Assembly: GCA_020744425.1 (NCBI GenBank)
Contig: JAGMUV010000045.1
Location: 186,001-250,000 of the forward strand
DNA: 64,000 nt
Direction of reading: 5' to 3'
From: Dactylonectria macrodidyma
Lineage: Eukaryota; Ascomycota; Sordariomycetes; Hypocreales; Nectriaceae
Shown: in pieces, positions 1 through 13,746 of the stretch
How positions within the stretch are numbered: the stretch's first letter is position 1
How the letters are laid out: each line of letters begins with the position of its first letter
Notes under the pieces: model-generated
The model's input: only the letters and a program-made list of their open reading frames with translations
What the model was told of the DNA's origin: nothing
Databases searched by the model: none
Made by a program: the position numbers and the translations under genes

Positions 1-563
1 TAATAATCTATTCTTGTAAATTAAATAGTTAATATAATTTTAGAATAATATTATATATAAAAAGAATGCCCTTCTGCTAATATTACAATATTATATAACT
101 AACTTTATAAATCTCTATAACGCATCAGAGTTTTAATTTTAAGTTATTTTAAAAGGCTTAAAAAGTAAAAAGGATTCTAACTTTAATATTTAAATTTAAT
201 ATAATATATAATTAAAAATTAATTAAATAAAATTGATATAAATTAAAATATTTTTATTATACTTAATTATTATATATATTCTAAAATTTATTTTATATAT
301 ATATTAATTAAAAAAATTAAAAAAAAATTAAAATTTATTTTTACACTATAAAGATTATTTTATTTATTTAATTTAAAATATGTAATAAAAATAAATTTAT
401 TTAATTTAAATATAAAAGCTTATTTAATAATTTTAGGTGTTATATTTTTAAAAAAAATTTAAGTTTATAAATTTTATTAAATAAAAATATAATTTAATAA
501 AAATAAAAATAAATTTTTTTTAATAATTTAAAAAGTTACATATAAATTATATAATTATAAATT

Positions 564-1521
564 GCTATTCGGACTTTAGTTTTTATATTATTACATTCCA
601 CATTACTATATTTCTATATTATATATTTACATTACTTAAGTTATAAGATAAAGGATTTAATTAATTAGTTAACTTAGTTATAAATAGACTCTTATCCTTC
701 CTCCCTTTACCACTAGGAACCCAGAACCTTCCTCCGCTAAATCCTTCTACCTAGAATTCCCTTATTTTTTAATGCAGTGATTACTCCTTTAGTTACATAT
801 TAATTAGCATAAGGTCGGCTTATAACTACATAATTTATGCATTATAGTTAGCGCTTTTGAAGTTATTAAAAAGGCATTATTAATAGCTATTATTTCCTTT
901 CTTTTTTTTAAACTAATTCTTTTAATATAAATTACTTTATTTTAATTTATTAAATTATATTTCTATTTAGGTTTTAGAAGATATAATAACTAAAGATTAC
1001 TAATTAAATAAGCTTTTTATAGCTAAGCTGGCTAATTTTAGCTTTTATTATATAGCTTAAGCTAGATAAATAAAATACTTTTTGTAATTTAGGAATTAGA
1101 TTTTAATTTATTTTAATTCTCTTATTTAGCTCATATATAAGATGATTTTATATTATAATATTAATAGAGGTCTGCTAAATTATTATATAATATGTTATAC
1201 ATATATTGTTATTTATTTAGTGTTAGGAATTTATTATAAATTAGTTATTATAAAGAGGTGGTTGATTTCTAATAAGTTAGATTGCAATCTGAAATTGCAA
1301 AGAGGTAATTAAATTATAACATAATTAAAATTGATATAAGCTTCAAATGTAGTAAACCTTTATATCTTAATATAATAGAAACTTTAGTTATTCTAAATTG
1401 CTATTACCTTAGGCTTAGGTTTTAGGCTTTTATATTGTTATTTATTATTAGTTATTTTTTTTAATTATTTAACTTCTAGCCCCCTTCTAAGTATGCGCTA
1501 CGAAGGACGATAACCTCAATA
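564..1521 (-). repeat. R2 dispersed repeat, near full-length copy
   Basis: This copy starts with the R2 end (GCTATTCGGACTTT) and finishes with the opposite end, the reverse of the GTTATGGTCC motif seen at 11781. The interior matches 8650-9590 and 9591-10643. It has no coding capacity. The ends are not inverted repeats of each other and, in better copies, look like TG...CA, so a solo LTR is possible but unproven. Confidence 0.6.
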
Positions 1522-1540
1522 TAATTCTAAATTAATTTTA

Positions 1541-1982
1541 ACGTACTTGATAAGTGAGTGAGCCAAACAAGCGAGTGAGCCACTTTGAAATTTCCTAGTA
1601 TTTACACCTTAAATGAAAATATCTTTAAAATATTCTCTAAAATTAAAACTAAGAGTAAAATAGCTAATATTATAGAAATAGTTCTATTATATATTAGAAA
1701 ATAAATATAAATTTTCTTAGACTTTTTTTAAAAATTACTTAATAAGCTATATTAAAAATGCTTATTCGCACTGTATACTTAGCTATTTCTATATAAAGGA
1801 ATTTTTTTAAAAATTTAAAAAAATTATTATATAGTTTTCTTTTTAATTAAATAATTAAAATTATTTTTATTTTATTTTTAATAATTAGATAGCTAGTTTT
1901 AAAAATTTAAGGTTTAGCTCTTTTTAGTGCACAGTATCCGTGGCTCACTCGCTTGTTTGGCTCACTCACTTATCAAGTACGT
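1541..1982. mobile_element. Family A TIR element (word AGCC)
   Basis: A 442-bp element flanked by TA at 1539-1540 and 1983-1984. Its terminal inverted repeats match over 43 of 43 bases. Each TIR contains two tandem GAGTG-AGCC modules joined by an AAACAAG spacer. The interior carries a TTCGCACTGT core shared with other members. No transposase is present, so it is a non-autonomous Tc1/mariner-like (TA target) element by inference. Confidence 0.8.
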
Positions 1983-2089
1983 TATATTAATTAACATATA
2001 ATTAAAAGAGTAATAATTATATTAGAAATTAAAGAAATTTAATTATTTTTAATATTAATTATAATATTAAGTTAAAAGATTTAGTAAAA

Positions 2090-2262
2090 GAAGGTCTTAA
2101 AATGAATAAGAGATAAGAGTTTATTTATAACTAAGTTAACTAAATAACTAAGTCTTACATCTTATAACAACTTAAGTAATATAAATACATAACATAGAAA
2201 TGTAATAATATAAAATATAATAATATAAAAATAAAAGTCTAAATAGCTGTTTTAATAGCATT
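2090..2262 (+). repeat. R2 repeat, terminal fragment
   Basis: The sequence from about 2100 to 2262 (AATAAGAG through TTTTAATAGC) matches the right-hand end of the R2 copies at 8400-8608 and 11990-12129 after allowing for C-to-T and G-to-A decay. Confidence 0.5.
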
Positions 2263-3627
2263 TTTTGAATATATATTACTAAAGGTTATAACTTGAATAA
2301 TATAATATATATTAAATAATCTAATAAATATTTAAATAATATATATATTAATTAGTAATAAAAGTATTATTTAATTTAAAAGATATAACTCTACATTTAA
2401 AATAATTATATTTTATATAAAAAGCTATTTTTTATTCATTGTCTTTTTTAATATAAATATAATACATATTATAAATATTAATTTTTAAAATTTATTTTAC
2501 TTTTAATAATTTATTTAATGACTTATTAATTAATAGTAAAAGATAGTAATTCTTATAATAATTATATTAAAATTATAATCATTTATATAAATTTTAATAT
2601 CTATCTTTTTAAAAATAAAGAGAATTAATACTTTAGCTTTATTAATTAGGCTATTTATTTAATTAATTTCTACATTTTTAATAACACATTTATAAGTAAT
2701 CTTTATTTATTTCTTATATAATATATTATTTTAAATAATAGCTTTTTGCTTTCTATTAATTTAATTAAATATTTAATGCTTTTACAAAGAGGCAGTTTTA
2801 TTATTATTATTTTACTAAAGATCTTGTATTTTGTTTTAAATTTAAATAATAATATACTAATCCCTTTTTTATTATCTTTTTTTAAAATAAATATTTATTT
2901 AATATTAATATGTTATATATATATATATAATATTTCTTTTTACTATTTATAATAAAGTCTTTTTTATTAGCCAGATTATTATAAAATTATTATTTATAAT
3001 AGTATTTTCTGTTTTTAATTAATTTGTTTTCAAAATAATTTACTTTATAACTTATAAAATTATTTTTTCATTTAAAAAGATAGGCTAATATATGTTCTTA
3101 TAAAAAATACAATAATTAAAAACCATTCATTAAATAACCTTTATTTAGTTAAATTTATTAATTTCTTTTGTATGTCCTTTCAATTAGATTTATACCGTAA
3201 TAAAACTTGAGAATTAAGCCTTAGTTTACTTTCACTTATTTATGTAAACTATAATAAAGACTATTTATTCTTACGGCATAAATTTAATAAAGGCTTTTTA
3301 ATTTATTAAATATAAAAAGCTATTATGTTATATTATTTTTTAATATTATAATTATTTAAAAGCAATTTAAATGTTTTAAATTTTAAAGAATTAGTTTAGA
3401 ATATGAACAGCTTAAATTAATCTAATTCTAAAAAGGTAATTTAAAATGTAATAAAGTTATTCTTATAGTTTTTATAAGCCTTTTATTTTATAAAAGTTGA
3501 CTTTTTTTAACATCTAATTTTTTTAATATTTAGTTTTATAAATTCTTGCTTCTTTTATATCTAGACATTTTAAACAGTTAATTAAAATAGTAAGACTTAT
3601 ATTTTAATATAGTAAAAATTTTAGTTA

Positions 3628-3660
3628 GGCTTGTTTCGGGCGCTCGCTTATCAAGTACGT
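3628..3660. mobile_element. Family A solo terminal repeat (word GCGCCCG)
   Basis: The right TIR of a family A element, ending in GTACGT followed by TA at 3661-3662, with the variable word CGGGCGC. No matching left end is seen upstream, so this is a truncated copy. Confidence 0.55.
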
Positions 3661-4084
3661 TATAAATAGTTATATAACTAGCTATATAAAATTGTTATAT
3701 TCAATATTATATAATAGTTTAATAGGCCTTTATTAAGCCTAAATTACCAAAATAGCCTTTCATTTAAATTATCTAGTTGTTTTAAAACAAACTATGGCCT
3801 TATTCCTAAATAATAACAATTAGCTAAAGAATATGACTTAAGGCATTTTAAATAATATATAATTAAGCTATTTAAATTAAATAACTGAATATAGTTAATA
3901 TTCTTTAGCTATTGAATTTTAATATAAATTAGCTTATTTTATTAAATAAGAGTAGAGTCTAATAGATCATAATTAAATAGGTTGATATAAAAGCCTTGTC
4001 TTTAAGATTAGAAAGGGGTAAAATAATTAATATAAATAAAAGGTTCCTTAAGGAATTAAATTGCCTTTATTATTAGCTATATGT

Positions 4085-4352
4085 TAGATAGTTAATAGCT
4101 AAATAGGTGAACAAGTAATGCATTACAAACTGAGGGAATCCGGTCATCTCTGACATTGGCTGTAAGGGATGGAGGAATTTAGTGGTCTGGTAGTTAGAAG
4201 GGGCAAGAGTCTATATATAATTAGTTTAAGCTTAATTTATTAAGTCCATACTCTTATAATAATTTAAGAAATATAAGTATATTACTATAAAAATACTAAA
4301 GTATAGAAAATGTAAGAATATAGAAATGAAAGTCTGAATAGTGGTTTTAATA
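4085..4352 (+). repeat. R2 repeat fragment with GC-richer patch
   Basis: The right part of an R2 copy, ending GTGGTTTTAATAG. The part at 4125-4210 is less AT-rich than its surroundings, so it is less RIP-mutated than the rest of the copy. Confidence 0.5.
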
Positions 4353-4838
4353 GTAAGAAAATAGGCAAATAAATACTATTAGCTAAAGGTATAACATTAA
4401 TAATAGTAAGACTATAACTCAGTAATATATAACTTTTACACTTCATACTTAATGGATACGTTAAGTAAAATTTTATAATAAGAGCTTAAAAAGGAATATA
4501 AAACTTAAATATGAAAAAGTCTGAAACTCTTTTAATTGTTTAAAAGATATACTATAATAAGAAAGGATATATAAAGCTGCCATAGTATTTAGTATGTACT
4601 ATTATAATATAGTTCTATTAGAATCTTAATAAATATGATAGTTTAGAAAACTACATAGTAATACTTTATAAAGTCCTTTATATTATTATACTTAGATATA
4701 GCCATATAATCAACAATGTATTAAAAAATAATTTAAATACTTTTAACGATAAATCTTTAAAATGTAAAAAAGACTATAGTAAATTGTAAAAAAGCTCTCT
4801 TTAATTTTAAATTAATAGAAATAGGTATAACTTAATAA

Positions 4839-5355
4839 TAATAAAATAAAGCTCATATTTAAATTATTTTATAAAAACTGAATTTATGAAAAACTTTTTA
4901 CGAATCTTTAATAAATATTATACAGAAAATGTCTAATTATAGATTATGTGTATATAAATATATGATAAAAAATGCAACGTCAATTAAATACTTATAATAC
5001 TCTATAATAAAAAGACTTACTGTTGAAGTAAATTGAAGAATATAATAATATATTGCCTAAAAAAGAATAAATAAATACATAGTAAGTTAAAAAGAAGTAG
5101 AATATAAACTTATATAAAAAATATATATAAATACTATTTATATAAATATTAAAAAGTTAATAAAATCCTTACAGTTAAAATATACATTAATATGTTAAAA
5201 TAAAATACGTTATTAAAGTTAAAGTCCTTAGTAATATATTAAAAACGGAATTAGAGGTTAAACAGTAAAAAAAACTAATAAGAATAATAGTATAAGGGCT
5301 TAAAACCTAAGCCTGAAGTAATAATAACTTAAAATAACTAAAGCTTTTATTTATT
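4839..5355 (+). repeat. Left arm of 515-bp long inverted repeat
   Basis: Read on the opposite strand, this arm matches 24628-25142 base for base over almost its full length. The only difference I found is a 3-nt indel near 4945. The arm ends inside R2-like sequence (5215-5355). Both copies are equally AT-rich, so the copying must have followed the RIP decay. Confidence 0.85.
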
Positions 5356-6112
5356 ATATTAGAGTATAAACCTTACTATTCTAACTCTGTAAAATATATT
5401 AAATCGCTAAAAAAGTTACATTTCAGAAAAGGTAAAATTATTATAGAATAAAAATCTTATAAAGCCTGTAAAGGCTTAGTATATTCTAAATTAACTTTTT
5501 AAAAGTAAAGCAATCTAAGCTCTTTAATATTTTAAATTAACTTTTTAAAATATAAAAAATATAAATTACTTTTCAAGTAAATATAATATTAAAAATACCT
5601 TTAACTAAATAACTATAACATTAAAAATAATATAAAATAATAGCTTTCTGTATTATTCAACAAATTAGGTCTTTAATAAACTTATAAAAATATTCTTTAT
5701 AATAATTTATATAAGTAAATAAAAATAAATTAAAACCTATTTCCTAAGCTTTAAATAGTAGCTTATAAATTTAACTTGGAAAATATAAAAGAGAATAAAT
5801 CCAATAAACTTAGTTTAATAAGGCCCAGTGAATTCATAATTTTGTATTATATTCTTTATAAGAAATTATATTTACTTACTCTCCTAAATCGGAATATAAT
5901 CCTATAGAGTATAATCAAGTAAGTTATTTTAAAAGGATTAGTTAAAAAAATAAAAATGAAAATACTCGTATAAATAGCTAATAATTATATTATGTAGATT
6001 ATATAATTAATATAACTTATAATATTATATTAAGTAATAAATAGCTAAAGAATTAATATATTTTAAATTTAGATTTTAAGGTTTTATATTATCATTTATT
6101 ATTAATTATTAT

Positions 6113-6430
6113 TGACGTTATGGTCCTTAGCAGCACACATTCAGAGGGGGGGCTAGAGGTTAAATAATTTAAAAAAAACCTAATATGAAATAATAGAAGG
6201 GCCCAAAACCTAAGCCTAAGGCAATAGCAACTTAGAATAACTAGAGTTTCTACTGCATCAAGGTGTAAGCCTTGCTGTCCTAATTAGCCTTTTGAGATGC
6301 GTTAAGCAGCTAGAAAAGCTTAGATAGAAAAGCCAGATATCAGAAGGCAAAATCGTCAGGTGATAAAAGCCCTATAAGGGCTTTGCATTCATCACATTCT
6401 AAGCTTGTCGTTAATAACTTAGCTTTTAGC
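6113..6430 (+). repeat. R2 repeat, left part, weakly mutated
   Basis: Starts with GTTATGGTCCTTAGCAGC and continues through the GGGCCCAAAACC and CTACTGCATCA motifs that mark the left part of R2. It retains more C and G than the surrounding DNA. It is cut off before the family A element at 6483. Confidence 0.6.
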
Positions 6431-6482
6431 AGCTACTATGCTCTTTTTATATATAACTTCAATACTAAACTTAATAAGAATA

Positions 6483-6900
6483 ACGTACTTCATCAGTGAG
6501 TGGATCAAATCAGTGAGTGGATCACTTATACTGTACAGCTAAAAGTAAAAATATTAGATTTTCTAAAACTAGCTCTATAATTAATAAAAATTTGAAAAAA
6601 TGAATTTTAAAATTTATATAAAAAAAGTTATAAGATATTTTTTTTTAACTTTTTAATTAATTTATTAAGCTTTTTATATATAAAATTAAGAAAAAAATAC
6701 AGTATGAATAGACTTTTTCTTAATAACTCTATAAATAAAAATAAATAAAATTTAGTAAAATTCTTCGATATAATTCCCTACTTGATTAAGTTAATTCTAA
6801 ACTTTCAGGTATTTTAGTCTTAGTTTGGATTTTTAATAATTTTTCTAAAATCGCGCTTTAAGGTGTAAATCTGACTGATCCACTCGCTGATGAAGTACGT
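6483..6900. mobile_element. Family A TIR element (word GATC)
   Basis: A 418-bp element between TA dinucleotides (6481-6482 and 6901-6902). The left TIR has two GAGTG-GATC modules, the right has one. Here the usual ATAAG that precedes the module is ATCAG in the left modules and at the right end alike. The interior has CTGTACAGCT on the left and AAGGTGTAAAT on the right, so it lies inverted relative to the copy at 1541. Confidence 0.8.
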
Positions 6901-7620
6901 TATAGAAACTCTTAATAAGCTAAAAGCTATAATAATAAAATGTAATGTTAAATTAAAATTATTAATATTTAGTAACTTTCTAATAGTAAGTTATTTTAAT
7001 AATCTTGAAGATTAAAGTATTTTTAAAATTACGCCTCTTTAGAAAAAACTGATAATTTAAAAATTAGATTAGAAACGAATGATATTACTTCAAGTAACAA
7101 ATAGTAAAGCTAGTATTTAAATATCTTTAAAATAGCATTCTTTTAGTTACTAGCTAATATTAATATAAGGTAGATAATGTAAGTTATATGTAATGTGGCT
7201 ATTATTAATATGTAAAAGTACTGATATATTAAAACGCAGCAATGCGGAATATAATAATGCAGAAACTAAAGTTCAAATAGCAATTTTAATAGAAATTAAT
7301 TATTTTTTTAATCATTTAACTTTTAGTTTGTTTTTAAACGTATATTATTAAAAAATATAATCTTAATACATTTAAAAAAGGATTAAAAGTTAAACAATTA
7401 AAAAATTTTTTAATAAATAATATAAAAACTTAAAACTCAAATTTAAAGTAATAATTAAAATTAATTAAAATTTCTATGATATTAAAATATAACTTTATTA
7501 TTTTAATTAATTCTTTAAAATATATTACATAGCTAAAAAAGCTAAATATTAAAAAATAAAATTATTATATACTAAAAGATTTATAAAAGCTTTATATTTA
7601 TTATATTTTATACTTATTAT

Positions 7621-8608
7621 TAAAGTTATAATCCTTAGTAGCGCATATTTAGAAAGGGGCTAGAGATTAAATAGTTAAAAAAGAAAAATAACAGTAAATA
7701 ATAATATAAGGGCCCAAAACCCAAGCCCAAGATAATAGTAACTCAAAATAACTAGAGTTTCTATTATATTAAAATATAAGCCTTACTATCCTAATTAACC
7801 CTTTAAGATACGTTAAGTAGCTAGAATAGCTAGATAGAAAAGCTAGATATCAGAAGGCAAAATCATCATATGATAAAAGCCCCGTGCGGGCTCCGCATTT
7901 ATCACATTCCAAGTTACTTCATCGCAATTCTAAGTCGCAATTGAATTACCTCTTTCCAATTCCAGTTACATCGCAATTTAACTCATCAGAAACCAACTTA
8001 TTAAAAATCAGCGTTATTTTCAAGCTCTTCAATATAAAAACCTTTAATAAGCTAAAAGTTATAAAATATAATTTTAAAAAAATTAAAATTATTAATATTT
8101 AATAACCTTTTAATAACAAAAAAGTTACTTTAACAATTTGTAAGAATAAATTTTTTTTAAATTTACATTTTTTTAAAAAAATTTAATCATTTAAAAATTA
8201 AAAATTAAATAATATTATTTAAATTACTAATAAAGTTAATATTTAAAATATCTTTAAAAGAATAGCATTTTCAAATTATTAATTAATATTAATAAAAAGT
8301 AGATAGTATAGGTTATATATAATATAGCTATTATTAATACATAAAAGGACTAATAACTATATTAAAAACTAAGTTCTTACTAATTAATTATAAAGCTAGG
8401 TAAAATGATTTAGTAGAAAAAGGTTAGTTCTAAAAGAAGACGGATAAGAGTCTATCTACAATTAGGTTAACTAATTAATCAAGTCCTTTGTCGTATAACA
8501 ACTTAACCAATATAAATACATAATATAAAAATATAGAAACGTAGTAATGTGGAATATGGTAATACAGAAATAAAAGTCCGAATAGCGGTTTTAATAGCAA
8601 TTAAACTT
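7621..8608 (+). repeat. R2 repeat, full-length copy
   Basis: Runs from the GTTATAATCC start to the GCGGTTTTAATAGC end, about 990 bp. A patch at 7880-8010 (around GCCCCGTGCGGGCTCC) remains GC-richer and has a relative at 25143-25216. It has no coding capacity, and with the next copy it forms a head-to-head inverted pair around 8608-8650. Confidence 0.6.
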
Positions 8609-8649
8609 ATTATAATTCCAATTATAATAATTTAGTTATATGTTTAATT

Positions 8650-9590
8650 GCTATTAAAACCGCTATTCGGACTTTTATTTCTGTATTACCACATTCCACA
8701 TTACTACGTTTCTATACAGTTACATATTTATATTATTTAAGTTATTATGAAATACAAGACTTAATTAATTAATTAACTTAGTTATAAATAGACTCTTATT
8801 CCTTATTCCTTTAAATTTAAAACCTTTTTCTGCTAAATCCTTTACTTTAGCAGAATGCCTTTAGTTTCTAACGCAATTATTACTTCGTTAGCTATATATT
8901 AATTAATATAAGGTTAGCTTATAATTATATAACTTATATATTATCAGTACTTTTTAAATTATTAAAAAAGGTATTATTAATAATTATTATTTCTTTCCTT
9001 TTCTCTTTTTAAACTAATTATTTTAATAAAACTTATTTTATTTTAATTTATTAAATTATATCTTATTTAATGAAGCTTATAAAAATAAGTTTTTCTAAAG
9101 AATATAACAACTGAAAATTGCTAATTAAATAAGCCTTTTATAGCTAGATTAGCTAAATATAGCCTTTATTATATATTTTAAATTACATAAATAAAATGCT
9201 CTTAAAATTTAAAAAGTAGGCTTTAATCTTTTTTAAAAAATATTTAGCTAATATATATATAAGACAATTCTTATATGTTAATATTAATAAGGGTTTATTA
9301 AGCTGGTATATAATATACTACATTTATATATTATTTATTTAATTAGGGGGGTTTATGTAAATCATAATATAACTAGAATTATAAAGAGTTAAATTATGAT
9401 ATTATTAGAATTATAATGGGTTTAAAATGTAATATATGCAAAGCTCTTATAGGGCTTTTATATAATGATTTTACTTTTTAATATCTAGCTTTTTTATTTG
9501 GCTTTTTTAGCTATTTAATATATTTTAAAAGGTTAATCAAAATATTTACATTTTAATATAAAAACTTTATTTTAAATTATTATTTTAAAC
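8650..9590 (-). repeat. R2 repeat, inverted copy
   Basis: Begins with AATTGCTATTAAAACCGC, the mirror image of the end of the preceding copy, and shares the 1-kb interior with 564-1521. Its far end merges into the next copy near 9590 without a recognisable terminus, which suggests recombination between two copies. Confidence 0.55.
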
Positions 9591-10643
9591 TCAGGATTTA
9601 AGTTTTTATATTATTATATAATATATTACTACACTTTTACATAATTACGTATTTACATTACTTAAGTTATGATAAGATATAAGACTTAATTAATTAATTA
9701 ACCTAATTATATATAAACTCTTATTTCTTATTTAAACTAACCTTCTTTTACTGAATTCTTTAACTATTTTAAAATTCCCTTAGTTTTTAATATATTACTT
9801 CTTTAGCTATATATTAATTAATATAAAGTCAGCTTATAACTATATAACCTGTATATTATAGCTTTTTAAGTTATTAAAAAAGGCATTATTAACTATTATT
9901 ATTTCTTTCTTTTTTTCCTTTTAAACTAATTTTTCTAAGACTTACTTCATTTTAATTTATTAAATTATATCTTTATTTAATAAATCTTATGAAAATAAAT
10001 TCCTTCAAAAGACATACTTAAAGATTATAAATTAAATGAGCCTTTTATAACTAAGCTAACTAAACTTAGCTTTTATTATATATTTTAAATTAAATAAATA
10101 AAATGCTTTTTATACTTTAAAAAGCAAGTTTTAATTTTTTTTAATTTTTTAATTAATATACATATAAAATAATTTTTATATATTATTAATAAGAGTTTAT
10201 TCAGTTATTATTTAATATATTATATATATATATTATATTATTTGATTAATTAAAAGAGTTTATTGTAACTTAGTTATATTATTAGTAATTAAATTATAAT
10301 TTAAAATTACGAAGAATTAAATTATAGAATTATGAAAATTTTAAAATATAAAGTAAATCCCTTATAAGGCTTTTATTATATAATAATTTTGCCTTTTAAT
10401 ATTTAGCTTTTTTATATAGCTTTTCTATCTAGCTTTTTTAGCTATTTAATATATTTTCAAAGTTTAATTAAGATAATAAGGCTTATATGTTAACATAATA
10501 AAAACTTTAGTTATTTTAAATTGCTATTACCCTAGGCTTAGGTTTTAGGCCTTTATATTATTATTTAATATTAGTTATTATTATTCTTTTAATTATATAA
10601 CCTCTAGCTCCCTTCTAAATATATATTACTAAAAACTATAACT
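9591..10643 (-). repeat. R2 repeat, inverted copy
   Basis: Follows the previous copy in the same orientation and ends in ACTATAACTTTAAT, the R2 terminus. The part at 10495-10600 shows the GCTTAGGTTTTAGGCC motif shared by all copies. It is heavily RIP-degraded. Confidence 0.55.
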
Positions 10644-11164
10644 TTAATATATTTAAATAATATAAATAAATATAAAAATCCCGTAAATTAAATTAATAAT
10701 AAATATTCTTACTTTATCATTTAGATTAATATATTAGTTAAAAAATATTAAATATAAAAGTATTGATTTCTATAATTATAAAAACTAGAAATATAAACTA
10801 AAAAACTAATAAATATATAGAAATTACTTAGTAAAAGTTAGCTACTAATAAAAGCTAAGAGGATTTATTTAAAGATAGAGTTGTTCATTTAAAGTAATAT
10901 ATCTTATATCTAATTATAAAAAAGCTTATAAAATGTAAACTAGCATTTTTATTATAATTATTAACTAAATTAAAAAAAAATTAGTTTAAAAATTATGAGC
11001 TAATAATTATTTTTCTTAATAATAATTAATAAGGATTTAATAAATAGTTAAAAAGTTAAAATTATATTATTATAATAAATAAAGTACTTTATTTTATAAG
11101 TGCAGATTAATAATTTTTATATAACAAATATTAAAAATAGAAATTCTTTATAAATATTATAATA

Positions 11165-11598
11165 ACGTATATGATAAGCGAGCCGACCGCACAAGCGAGC
11201 CGATCACTATACTGTACAGCTAAAAATAGTAATATTAAATTTTCTAAAATAGGCTATATAATTATTAAAAATATAAAAAAAATTATTTTTAGATATCTTA
11301 TTAAAAGGTCATAAGATAGTATTTTATAAAGATTTTTAATTAATTTATTAAGCTTTCTATTTATAAAAATTAGAAAAAACATAGTATAAATAAGCTTTTT
11401 CTTTATAACTCTATAAATAAAAATAAATAAAAATTAAGAAAATTTAATTTTATAATTTCATATTTAATTAACCCCATTTCAAAATTGTAGTTATTTTAGG
11501 CCTGGTTGGAATTTTTTTAATTTTCTTAGAATTGCGATTTAAGGTGTAAATCTGAATGATCGGCTCGCTTGTGCGGTCGGCTCGCTTATCATGTACGT
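11165..11598. mobile_element. Family A TIR element (word CCGAYC)
   Basis: A 434-bp element between TA at 11163-11164 and 11599-11600. The TIRs match over about 43 bases with a single T/C difference near the tip. Each contains two GCGAG-CCGAYC modules. Confidence 0.8.
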
Positions 11599-11775
11599 TA
11601 TTTTTATATTTTTATATTAATTATATGAGAAATTATAATTACTTTTAATATTAGTAAATCCCTTTTAAAAAATCTAAATAAATTTTATGAAATTATTCAA
11701 TAATATCTAAATAAATAGTAAATAATATAATATTATTTTAATTATTATTTATTATATAATTAATATACTTTTTTT

Positions 11776-12129
11776 TAAGGTTATGGTCCTTGGCAGCGCA
11801 CACTCAGAGAGGGGCCAGAGGTTAAACAGTAAAAAAAAACCAAAAAAACCAATAGTGAATAACAGTGTGAGGGCCCAAAACCCAAGCCCAAGGCAACAGC
11901 AACTCAGAATGACTAGAGTTTCTACTGCATCAGGGTGTAAGCCTTGCTGTTCCAATCAACCCTTCCTGGTGGTTAAGGGAGGAGGGATAAGAGTCTATCT
12001 GTAACTAACCAATCAATCGAGTCCTTCGTCTCATGACAACTCAAGCAATGCAAACACGTGACTGTACAGAAACGCGGCAACGAGGAACGCGGCAGCGCAG
12101 AAACAAAAGTCCGAACAGCGGTTTCAACA
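11776..12129 (+). repeat. R2 repeat, short, well preserved copy
   Basis: The least mutated R2 copy (about 354 bp), internally deleted relative to the 1-kb copies. On the reverse strand it would begin TGTTGAAACC and end near a GTAACTTCA-like terminus, the TG...CA form expected of an LTR. No 5-bp target duplication is visible around it, so the LTR interpretation is tentative. The short frames on both strands are not coding. Confidence 0.65.
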
Positions 12130-12935
12130 GCGATACCTTTTTATGTTATATAAAAAAATATTTATATTATAATTAATATGTTTTGTATAAATAAGTAAAA
12201 TATAAATTTAATATATTAAATGGCATTATTAGTAATAAAAATAAACTATTAGCTAATTTTAAGTAAATTTAATAAAAGATAAAGTAACTTATTAACTATT
12301 TACTATGTATTATTTATAAATAGATAAGTAAATAAAAAGAACTAACTATATATTAAAGAGATATTTTTATATTTTTATAAAAAATGCTTTAAAAAGATAA
12401 TATTATATAAGTTATTAAATTTAAAGAAACTGAATTTGATAAAATTAAATAAAACAGTCAGATTTTAAGAAGAGTAATATATTATATATCTTATTTAAGT
12501 AAGCTATATCTACTAGCTTATTCTTCTCTTTTATATTATTCTTATAGTTTAATATTATATTAATAAAGCAATATTTTAAACACCATAACTTGTAGTAATT
12601 AATCTTACTTATAGAAGACTATATTAACATAATTAAAATTATTTAAGTATAATATTAGAATTAGCTAGGCTTAGTATTATTATATATTAAAATAATATAT
12701 TAAATAGTATAATGATATTTATAAGCTTAGTAAAACTGATACTGACTTAATTTTATACATAATACTATTAACTATAAATAATATAATAAATAGCATAGAT
12801 AAATTAATATTTTTATTAAGTTTATATTTAATAATATTAATTATTCACTTTATCTAATCTTTTGTATTAACTCTCGTATTTTGTGGCTATTTCTTATACC
12901 TCTTATTATTAATACTTATATAAAAGTTAGTTATA

Positions 12936-13370
12936 ACGTATGTGATAAGCGAGTGCAACAAACAAGTGAGTGCAACACCTATACTGTACACTTAAAAGGC
13001 TAAACTTTAAATTCTCTAAAACTAGCTATATAACTAATTAAGACTTAAAAAGTGCAATTTAAGTATTTAACTAAAAAAGTCATAAGTTATTATTTTCTTT
13101 AGATTTTTAAAAAATCTTTATAATTTTAAAAAAATAAAAAACTTAATAAAAACAGTGCGAATAAGGCTTTTCTTAATAACTTTATAAAGAATTTTTTTAA
13201 AAATCTAGAAAAATTATTTAATGAATCTTTAATAGTTAAGATTACTTAATATTTTTAACTAGCCTACTTCTTTTTTAATTTTTAGAGAATTATTTTTGCT
13301 TATAGTGTAAATACTAGGAAATTTTAAGTGTTGCACTCGCTTGTCTGTTGCACTCGCTTATCATGTACGT
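12936..13370. mobile_element. Family A TIR element (word CAAC)
   Basis: A 435-bp element with TA at 12934-12935 and 13371-13372. All four modules (two per end) carry GAGTG-CAAC. The interior retains the ACAGTGCGAATAAG core. Confidence 0.8.
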
Positions 13371-13746
13371 TATATTTTTATTATAATTAACTTAATGTAT
13401 TAACTTATTAAATATTATATAAAGCTATTATTTTATAATATTTTTAATATTATAATGATTTAAATAAAAGTATTTTTAATTTTATAATTACCTTAATTTA
13501 AACCATTTTTAATATGATAATTTAATTAAAAAGCAATTTAAATTTTTTTAAATTTTAAAAAGATTAATTTAAAATATAAATAGCTTAAATTATTTGAATT
13601 TTTAAAAGATCAGTTATAAGATAATGTAATTTTTATAGTCTTTATAAGGGCTTTTAGTTTATAGTAATTTTACTTTTATAAAAGCTCTTACTAATATATA
13701 TATAGATATAACTTAATCTTTAATATAAAGACTATTCCTTAGTATA

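Noticed and set aside
2746..2952. Short open frames in the AT block (also 14823-15011, 18604-18849, 29673-29918)
   Set aside because: Composition is almost purely Ile/Leu/Phe/Lys/Asn/Tyr as expected from AT-rich DNA; no motifs and no start context.
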